Assembly (NCBI RefSeq): GCF_938030785.1
Contig: NZ_CALHIK010000150.1
Span: 1 to 7,484, forward strand
Direction: 5' to 3'
DNA length: 7,484 nt
Source of the DNA: an uncultured Campylobacter sp.
Lineage (GTDB): Bacteria; Campylobacterota; Campylobacteria; Campylobacterales; Campylobacteraceae
Part shown: positions 1 to 5,145 of the stretch, piece by piece
Position numbering within the stretch: position 1 is the first letter of the stretch
Layout of the letters: each line of letters opens with the position of its first letter
The notes under the pieces: model-generated
Told to the model about the DNA's origin: nothing
Seen by the model: only the letters and a program-made list of their open reading frames with translations
Database searches by the model: none
Translations under genes and position numbers: made by a program

Positions 1-1562
1 AGCTCCTTGATGATGAGCTCGGGCGTGATCGTGCCGCGGAAGTTGTTTTTGCTAATCGTAAAGATCGCGTCCACTCGCTCACCGGCGCGCGGCAAAAAGT
101 CGTAGTTGAAAAACAGCGCCTCGACGCTGCCGCCGTTTTTGTCAAGCGCCATTTTGATATGCTTGCCCTCCTTGCCGATCTCTCTGATATTGCGGGCGCG
201 CGCGCCTTTGATACAAAAGAGCGGGCGCGGATTTTTCTGCCCGTAGGGCTCGTAAAATTCTAAAATTTCAAGCAGCTCGAAGTCTATCTGCGACGCGTCC
301 AGCTCGCCCAGTAGATCGTCTTGCGCGCTAAAATCGCTCAGATCCTTGGGCGTAATGCGCTCATTTACGCGCCGCTTAAACTCCTGAAGTAACGCGGGAT
401 CGATCCCCACGCCCGCAGCGCCCTTGTGCCCGCCGAAGGTCGTTAAAATTTCGCTTTGCGAGGAGATCAGCTCTAAAATGTCGAATTTACCGATGCTGCG
501 CGCGCTTCCTTTGGCGCGCGAGTCGCTTACGCTAAAGACGATTGCGGGCTTTTTGTAGGTCTTGCTTAGGCGGCTTGCGACGATGCCGATGATGCCTTCG
601 TGCCACTGCGGACCCCACACGACGATGACGTTGTCACTCGGATCGACGCTTTTTACGATCTCGTCGTAGAGGCTTTTCTCCTCCTCTTTGCGCGAGTTGT
701 TGATGGAATTTATCGTCTCTAGGTAGTGGTTTGCCTCTCTGATATTTTTGGCGCATAGGAAGTTATACGACATCGTCGCATCGTCCATCCGCCCCGTGCA
801 GTTGATTAGCGGCGCGATCGTGTAGCTGATATCGTCGAATTCGAAATGCTTTTTGAAATAGTGCTCCTTAATCGCCTTGAAGCAGGCGCGGTTCGAGCTA
901 TTTAGCCGCTTGATGCCGAAGCGCAAAAGCGCGCGATTCATGTCGCGCAGCTCCATCATATCGGCGATTATGGCGATGATGAGGATATCCATCGAGCTTG
1001 CCATATCGTAGTTCACGCCGAGGGTTTCTTTTAGCGCGCCTACGAGATACCACGCTACCTGCGCGCCGCAAATTTCGATATTTGGAAAGGTGCAATCGGG
1101 CTGCTTCGGATTGATTATCGCATAAGCTCGCGGCAGCACGGGCGGGGGCATGTGATGATCGGTGATGATGAGATCGATCCCCTTTTGAGCGCAAATTTCG
1201 GCAGCTTCCGTCGCGGAGGTGCCGTTATCTACCGTAATGATGAGATCCACATCCTCAAGCTCGCCTATGATCTCGCTGTTTAGCCCGTATCCGTCGGTGA
1301 AGCGGTTTGGGATCTTGATAACGTAATCCGCGCCTATTTGATTGAAAAAATCGCTCATTATGACGGTGCTTACGATACCGTCGACGTCGTAATCGCCGAC
1401 TACGGCTATGCGCTGGTTTTCTTCGATGGCAGTTTTTATGCGCAAAGCCGCCTTATAGGTATCTTTTAGATCGCAGGGTAAGGGAATTTCAGAAATTTTA
1501 GTATGCCGATCGTTCGCAAATCTCGATTTTAGAATTTCCCTTATCTCATTTTTACCTAGCAT
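1..1562 (-). CDS. recJ: Single-stranded-DNA-specific 5'-3' exonuclease RecJ (3' end cut by window edge)
   Basis: RecJ degrades single-stranded DNA 5' to 3' in cytoplasmic recombination and repair, using two metal ions held by a DHH-family active site. My translation is open for 520 codons without a stop. In order it shows motif I DYDVDG (57-62, Asp57/59/61), VDNG (111-114), the DHH motif (Asp135, His136, His137), AD at 200-201, GRMDD (257-261), the linker helix and DHHA1 domain with GSARSI (352-357) and GGHKGAAG (377-384), then an OB-fold-like C-terminal part starting near EPYGQKNPRP (438-447). All expected metal ligands are present. Epsilonproteobacterial RecJ is usually about 520-525 residues (recalled), so only a few C-terminal residues should be missing. 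The start is ATG at 1562-1560: an in-frame TAA lies two codons upstream (1568-1566) and the next ATG nearby (1549-1547) is out of frame and closes at once. It has no clear ribosome binding site and begins inside the end of pyrG, so translation is probably coupled to pyrG. Confidence 0.96.
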   Translation of the reverse strand, partial: MLGKNEIREILKSRFANDRHTKISEIPLPCDLKDTYKAALRIKTAIEENQRIAVVGDYDVDGIVSTVIMSDFFNQIGADYVIKIPNRFTDGYGLNSEIIGELEDVDLIITVDNGTSATEAAEICAQKGIDLIITDHHMPPPVLPRAYAIINPKQPDCTFPNIEICGAQVAWYLVGALKETLGVNYDMASSMDILIIAIIADMMELRDMNRALLRFGIKRLNSSNRACFKAIKEHYFKKHFEFDDISYTIAPLINCTGRMDDATMSYNFLCAKNIREANHYLETINSINNSRKEEEKSLYDEIVKSVDPSDNVIVVWGPQWHEGIIGIVASRLSKTYKKPAIVFSVSDSRAKGSARSIGKFDILELISSQSEILTTFGGHKGAAGVGIDPALLQEFKRRVNERITPKDLSDFSAQDDLLGELDASQIDFELLEILEFYEPYGQKNPRPLFCIKGARARNIREIGKEGKHIKMALDKNGGSVEALFFNYDFLPRAGERVDAIFTISKNNFRGTITPELIIKE

Positions 1563-3183
1563 TTTTTATAGATGCTTCGATAAAGCCCAAAATAGCGGGA
1601 TTTGGGCGCACTAGACGGCTGGTAAATTCCGGGTGAAACTGCACGCCCAGAAAAAACGGATGGTTTTTTAGCTCGACCGCTTCTATAAGCCCGTCGCTCT
1701 CGCCGCAGACGATAAGACCGTGCTTTTCAAACTCGGCGCGGTATTTCGGATTGGCTTCGTAACGGTGGCGGTGGCGCTCGCGAATGGTCTTTTGCTCGCC
1801 GTAAATTTTACCCAAAAGCGAGCCTTTTTTGACGTCGCAGTCATAGCCGCCCAGCCGCATAGTGCCGCCCATAGGGGATTTGTGCGTGCGGATCTGCTTT
1901 TTGCCGCTTGCGTCGATGAAGCTATCGATGAGGTAGATCACCGGATCTTCGGTCTGAGGGTCAAATTCCGCAGAGTTGGCATTTTTCAGTTTTAAGACGT
2001 TACGTGCAAACTCCACCATCGCAAGCTGCATCCCTAAGCAGATACCCAAAAACGGCACCTTATGCATCCGCGCGTAGTTTATGGCTAAAATTTTACCCTC
2101 TATCCCGCGCGAGCCGAAACCGCCCGCGACTAAAATTCCGTTTACGTCGCGGAAAATTTCATCCACATTGCTTGCTTCAATTTTTTCGCTATCGATCCAT
2201 TTTAAATTTATCCGCGTATCAAGCGTCGCGCCTGCGTGGATTATCCCCTCGGTGAGGGATTTGTAGCTTTCTTTCAGATCGATATATTTGCCCACAAAGG
2301 CGATCGTGGTTTCGTTCGTAGGCACAATGACGCGCTTAACGAGGCTGTCCCAGTTGCTCATATCGACTTCGAGCTTATTTAAGCTTAGAGTCTCCGCGAT
2401 CGGCGTTAAAATATCCTGCTTCAAAAACGCAAGCGGGATCTGATAGATGCTCGCGCTATCGGGGCTTTCTATGACGCAGTTTTTATCCACGCCGCAGCTT
2501 AGCGCGATCTTATCTTTAAGCGCGCGATTTAGCGGCATTTCGGAGCGGCAGATTATCATATCGGGGCTGATACCGATGCGGCGCAGCTCGCCTACGCTGT
2601 GCTGCGTGGGCTTGGTTTTCAGCTCGCCTGCTACTTTGATGAAAGGCACGAGCGTGAGGTGGATATTCATCGTATTTACCCTACCCAGCTCCACTCTCAT
2701 CGCGCGGATTGCTTCTAAAAACGGTAGCCCCTCGATGTCGCCCACGGTGCCTCCGATCTCGACGATCAGCACGTCGTTGCCCTCGCCCGCCTTTTTTATG
2801 CGGCGCACGATCTCGCCTACGATGTGAGGGATCACCTGGATCGTTTTGCCCAGATAATCGCCCCTGCGCTCCTTTTCGATGACGGAGCTGTAAACTTTGC
2901 CCGTGGTGAAGTTGTTATCTTGGCTTAAATTTTCATCCAAGAACCGCTCATAATGCCCAAGATCCAGATCGGTCTCCGCGCCGTCGTCGGTGACGAAAAC
3001 CTCTCCGTGCTCCAGCGGGCTCATGGTGCCGGGATCGACGTTGATATAAGGATCCGCCTTTAGGATGCGCACCTTTTGCCCCGCGTGCTTTAAAAGCGTC
3101 GCGATCGACGCCGCCGCAATGCCCTTACCCAGCGAGCTCAGCACTCCACCGGTGACGAAAATATATTTCGTTTGTTTTGCCAT
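1552..3183 (-). CDS. pyrG: CTP synthase (glutamine-hydrolysing)
   Basis: This cytoplasmic enzyme makes CTP from UTP, ATP and glutamine, the last step of de novo pyrimidine nucleotide synthesis. The 543-residue protein has the normal family length. The N-terminal synthetase domain (about 1-267) carries the P-loop GGVLSSLGKG (12-21), DPYINVDPGTMSP (44-56), the Mg-binding Asp72 in TDLDLGHYER, Glu142 followed by GGTVGDIEG (144-152), and the UTP-site loop KTKPTQ (189-194). The class I glutamine amidotransferase domain (about 290-543) has GGFGSRG (354-360), the nucleophile Cys382 in GICLGMQ, and the His517/Glu519 pair in QFHPEF. Nothing essential is missing. The ATG at 3183-3181 is preceded by AGGA (3193-3190) at a 6-base spacing, and the conserved N-terminus starts right there. 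It is the first gene of a pair with recJ, whose start codon lies within the last 11 bases of pyrG. A TATAAT element stands 32 bases upstream of the start. Confidence 0.99.
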   Translation of the reverse strand: MAKQTKYIFVTGGVLSSLGKGIAAASIATLLKHAGQKVRILKADPYINVDPGTMSPLEHGEVFVTDDGAETDLDLGHYERFLDENLSQDNNFTTGKVYSSVIEKERRGDYLGKTIQVIPHIVGEIVRRIKKAGEGNDVLIVEIGGTVGDIEGLPFLEAIRAMRVELGRVNTMNIHLTLVPFIKVAGELKTKPTQHSVGELRRIGISPDMIICRSEMPLNRALKDKIALSCGVDKNCVIESPDSASIYQIPLAFLKQDILTPIAETLSLNKLEVDMSNWDSLVKRVIVPTNETTIAFVGKYIDLKESYKSLTEGIIHAGATLDTRINLKWIDSEKIEASNVDEIFRDVNGILVAGGFGSRGIEGKILAINYARMHKVPFLGICLGMQLAMVEFARNVLKLKNANSAEFDPQTEDPVIYLIDSFIDASGKKQIRTHKSPMGGTMRLGGYDCDVKKGSLLGKIYGEQKTIRERHRHRYEANPKYRAEFEKHGLIVCGESDGLIEAVELKNHPFFLGVQFHPEFTSRLVRPNPAILGFIEASIKNAR

Positions 3184-3215
3184 AAGTTTTCCTAAATTTT
3201 GATATTAATGCCGCG

Positions 3216-3221
3216 ATTATA
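3216..3221 (-). promoter_or_regulatory. Candidate -10 element for pyrG-recJ
   Basis: On the minus strand the bases 3221-3216 read TATAAT, a perfect sigma-70 -10 hexamer. Transcription would begin near 3209, giving a leader of about 25 bases that contains the pyrG ribosome binding site. The position expected for a -35 box (3244-3239, GTGTGC) is a poor match. Campylobacter sigma-70 promoters commonly lack a recognisable -35 box, so this does not argue strongly against it. No operator is evident. Confidence 0.6.
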
Positions 3222-3249
3222 ACTTCTTTTAGGTTAAAGCACACTAAGC

Positions 3250-3255
3250 TAGAAT
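3250..3255 (+). promoter_or_regulatory. Candidate -10 element for the DUF945-like gene
   Basis: TAGAAT matches the -10 consensus at five of six positions and would give a leader of about 60 bases before the gene at 3322. The corresponding -35 region would lie around 3227-3232 (TTTAGG), between the pyrG -10 box and its -35 region, so the two divergent promoters would overlap. In such AT-rich DNA a five-of-six match is weak evidence, and AT-rich hexamers nearer the gene could serve instead. Confidence 0.35.
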
Positions 3256-3310
3256 TTGAAAATTTTAGAAATTTACGGCAAAATACGCACCCAAATAAAT
3301 TTTAAATTTA

Positions 3311-3316
3311 AAGGAG
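3311..3316 (+). promoter_or_regulatory. Ribosome binding site that sets the start of the DUF945-like gene
   Basis: AAGGAG is a strong Shine-Dalgarno sequence. Two adjacent ATG codons follow, at 3319 and 3322. The spacing is 2 bases to the first and 5 bases to the second, so 3322 is the better start. The reading frame stays open upstream to a TTG at 3256, but that start has no comparable site and would put about 20 extra residues in front of a typical signal or anchor segment. Confidence 0.8.
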
Positions 3317-3321
3317 AGATG

Positions 3322-4764
3322 ATGAAAAAGATCATCGCGGCTTTAGTGCTCATCGTAGCGCTTATAGCGGGCGTTTTTGTGGCGACAAAGGACGCTAAAA
3401 CGGGAGTAGCTAAAAGTGTAAACGATAGCATAACCAAAACGGTTGACGGTGCGGTCGGCAAGAGTGCCAGCGCGGCGATTGAGCAGCAGATTGCGGAATT
3501 TATCGCTAGAAACGAAATTTTCGAGACTAAGAGCGCTAAATTTTATCCCGGAGATAGCAACTCAAGCGGCTTTATCGAGGGTACGGTCAAAAAAGAGAAG
3601 CTTCAGGCCTATCTGACGGACGGCGTCAAAAAAGTTAAAGAGCTTGCGGATCGCGACGATGCGAACGAGACTCTGGATTTTGATCCTAAAGAGGTCTTCC
3701 CTCAAGATTTTGACTTCCGCTACGATTACACTATCAAACACAGCGTAAAGGATGTCGCGGCGGGCTTTGAGATGGACGGAACGATAAAAGTTAAAACGCC
3801 TTATTACGCAGAGCCGATAAAAGAGGTTTTTAAAACCGATGCGCCGATAAACACGCATATTCTATTCGGTCCGGGCGATATAAAATATGAAGCCAAGCTG
3901 GTCGATATAAATTTCGCAGAAGATAGCGAGATGGTGCGTATAGCGGGCTTTAGCATAGGCGGCGTTAGCGATATGAGCGGTGAGGTCATCAAGGGGCTAA
4001 ATTTTAAACTTCCGGAGTTTTTCGTGGATGACGGCAAGCAGATCGGCATAGATATGAAAGGCCTTGGATACGACGTCGCGTTTCCGAACGAGGTAAAAAA
4101 ATCCGACGATCTTTTATCTAAGCTGATAATGAGCGATATAGACTATAAGGCGGGCATCAAGGAGCTAGTCGTTACCATCAATAGGCAGCGCCTCGTCGTA
4201 GCTACAAATTTAAGCTCCGAGGGCAACAACCGCATCAAAAACGGAATTTTAACCTCCGAAGACGAAAGCAAAATGGAAACTCTTAAGATCGCCGACGTGC
4301 TTTTGCGAAATATTCACTCAAGCGTAGGAATAAACCTAAGCGCGAAGCTATATGAAAAATTTGCCTTTGCCGGATCTAAGGATTTCGATGAGCTTGCGGA
4401 AAACAAGGAGCTTTTGAAAGAGCTTTTGAAAGACGATATTAAATTTGAGATCAAAGATTTTTCGTTTGAAAATAGCCTCGGCAAAAAATTTGCTTTCAAC
4501 TTAAACGCGCTAGTTGGCGGCTTTATAGACGAAGAAAAGCTCTTTGAAAAGATGGAATTTGGCGGCAAAGCTACGATAAATACGACCATCACGGACTTCC
4601 TATCGCCTTACGACAGCCTGCGCGATTTTGCGCCGATGGCTGAAGTTTACGGCTCCGAGTTCCTTAAACCGGACGGACAGGGCGTTAAGATGGAGTTTAG
4701 TTACGACAAAGCCAACAACGCTATAAATTTAAACGGAAAGCCTATCCCGCTACCGCGCAACTAA
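3322..4764 (+). CDS. Envelope protein, probable DUF945/YdgA-like family
   Basis: The function is not known. The predicted 480-residue protein begins with two lysines and a hydrophobic stretch (about 4-21), a signal-anchor or uncleaved signal segment with no lipobox cysteine, so the rest should lie in the periplasm attached to the inner membrane. The remainder is soluble, rich in Lys, Asp and Glu, has no cysteine, and shows no enzymatic motif. Several segments look like paired beta strands: near 137-159, ILFGPGDIKYEAKLVDINF (180-198), IKELVVTINRQRLVVATNL (279-297) and IKDFSFENSLGKKFAFNL (377-394), with a C-terminal INLNGKPIPLP (468-478). The strand-G-K-strand pattern, the GP motif, the N-terminal anchor and the length (E. 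coli YdgA is about 500 residues, recalled) resemble DUF945 proteins, but this is recognition by eye and not a search result. A start at 3319 would add one Met. It has its own ribosome binding site and terminator, so it is likely monocistronic. Base composition resembles its neighbours, with no clear sign of recent transfer. Confidence 0.9.
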   Translation: MKKIIAALVLIVALIAGVFVATKDAKTGVAKSVNDSITKTVDGAVGKSASAAIEQQIAEFIARNEIFETKSAKFYPGDSNSSGFIEGTVKKEKLQAYLTDGVKKVKELADRDDANETLDFDPKEVFPQDFDFRYDYTIKHSVKDVAAGFEMDGTIKVKTPYYAEPIKEVFKTDAPINTHILFGPGDIKYEAKLVDINFAEDSEMVRIAGFSIGGVSDMSGEVIKGLNFKLPEFFVDDGKQIGIDMKGLGYDVAFPNEVKKSDDLLSKLIMSDIDYKAGIKELVVTINRQRLVVATNLSSEGNNRIKNGILTSEDESKMETLKIADVLLRNIHSSVGINLSAKLYEKFAFAGSKDFDELAENKELLKELLKDDIKFEIKDFSFENSLGKKFAFNLNALVGGFIDEEKLFEKMEFGGKATINTTITDFLSPYDSLRDFAPMAEVYGSEFLKPDGQGVKMEFSYDKANNAINLNGKPIPLPRN

Positions 4765-4773
4765 ATTATTAAG

Positions 4774-4812
4774 CTTTGCGGGCGGATTTTAAGCTTGCCC
4801 GCAAAGATTTTT
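4774..4812 (+). terminator. Intrinsic terminator after the DUF945-like gene
   Basis: CTTTGCGGGC (4774-4783) and GCCCGCAAAG (4797-4806) form a perfect 10-base-pair stem with a 13-base loop, followed by ATTTTTGTTTT. It begins 9 bases after the stop codon at 4762-4764. The T-rich tract lies on the plus-strand side, so it should stop plus-strand transcription and separate this gene from nrdA. Confidence 0.88.
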
Positions 4813-4994
4813 GTTTTCCTGCTTTTTCGGCGCAAAATTTCGCAAAGCTCCGCGTAAATTTTCCCTGCAAAATTTCGCGGCTCTACCATAAAATTTCGCT
4901 CAAATTTTACCGCATCGTTTCTGCCCGCCTTGCTAAATTTTGACCCTATAATCGAAAAATTTTATCCTTTAACGACAGATATTCTTAAGCAAAT
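4813..4994. other. Non-coding gap upstream of nrdA with repeated AAAATTTCGC words
   Basis: This is the first part of the 381-base gap between the stop at 4764 and nrdA. The word AAAATTTCGC occurs three times (4834-4843, 4869-4878, 4890-4899), alternating with GC-rich bits, and the spacing (35 and 21 bases) is irregular. A TATAAT stands at 4947-4952. I see no RNA gene, no convincing protein gene and no inverted-repeat ends of a mobile element. The repeated word probably reflects the genome's general liking for AAATTT. Confidence 0.5.
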
Positions 4995-4999
4995 TTGGC

Positions 5000-5005
5000 T
5001 ATAAT
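5000..5005 (+). promoter_or_regulatory. Candidate -10 element for nrdA
   Basis: A perfect TATAAT preceded by TTTGGC. Transcription would begin near 5012 and leave a leader of about 134 bases before nrdA. No good -35 box is seen (4977-4982 is AGATAT), as is usual in Campylobacter. Alternatives are the TATAAT at 4947-4952 and the TATATT at 5095-5100, which would give a leader of only about 40 bases. Because a strong terminator lies upstream, nrdA needs a promoter somewhere in this gap. Confidence 0.5.
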
Positions 5006-5037
5006 GCGCGCTTTTGCAGCGCAGCTAGCGTAAATTT

Positions 5038-5082
5038 AAAAGACGGCGGATTATGAGCGGCATTTATTACGCCGCCTCTTTT
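5038..5082 (+). other. Possible hairpin in the nrdA leader, with an alternative fold
   Basis: AAAAGA (5038-5043) and GGCGG (5045-5049) can pair with CCGCC (5072-5076) and TCTTTT (5077-5082), leaving C5044 as a bulge and a 22-base loop. A competing fold pairs GCGGC (5057-5061) with GCCGC (5071-5075) around a 9-base loop. Both use the same right arm, so they exclude each other. It is not followed by a long T run beyond TTTT inside the stem, so it is not a typical terminator. Whether it regulates anything is unknown. Confidence 0.35.
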
Positions 5083-5130
5083 GACGACGTATTTTATATT
5101 GGGAAACTAACGCTAAATTTGCATTTTTAA
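5053..5130 (+). other. Possible 25-codon upstream reading frame in the nrdA leader
   Basis: ATG at 5053 opens a frame of 25 codons ending with TAA at 5128-5130, 15 bases before the nrdA start. The predicted peptide begins MSGIYYAASFDD and ends LTLNLHF, with no recognised match and no run of a single amino acid typical of attenuator peptides. The only Shine-Dalgarno-like sequence is GGCGGA at 5045-5050, too close and imperfect. It may well be chance. If translated, its ribosomes would terminate next to the nrdA ribosome binding site at 5136-5140. Confidence 0.2.
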
Positions 5131-5145
5131 ATTTCAAGGAACGAT

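Noticed and set aside
769..807. GRMDD in RecJ preceded by INCT in place of the usual INAA as a sign of a damaged active site
   Set aside because: The functional Gly-Arg and all metal-binding residues are intact and the frame is open throughout, so this is ordinary variation.
898..1194. A 98-residue open frame inside recJ on the same strand
   Set aside because: It is out of frame with recJ, whose own frame encodes all the conserved DHH and DHHA1 motifs across this region; the His/Arg-rich translation is typical of a shadow frame.
1720..2827. Several plus-strand open frames of 60-126 residues opposite pyrG
   Set aside because: They lie antisense within a complete, well-conserved CTP synthase gene; their low-complexity Ser/Arg/Pro-rich translations resemble no protein and none has a clear ribosome binding site.
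3256..3321. An upstream TTG start at 3256 for the DUF945-like gene
   Set aside because: It would place about 20 polar residues before the hydrophobic segment and ignores the strong AAGGAG site in front of ATG at 3322; it also overlaps the candidate promoter.
4761..4889. A 42-residue minus-strand reading frame (begins MVEPRNFAGKIY) in the gap downstream of the DUF945-like gene
   Set aside because: It overlaps the end of the plus-strand gene and runs straight through the intrinsic terminator stem, has no ribosome binding site, and its residues mostly reflect repeated AAATTT words.
4947..4952. A perfect TATAAT as the nrdA promoter, with a TTGACC close by at 4940-4945
   Set aside because: TTGACC is only one base from the TATAAT and cannot act as its -35 box; the start would be almost 190 bases from nrdA. 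The TATAAT at 5000-5005 is closer and preferred, though this one cannot be excluded.
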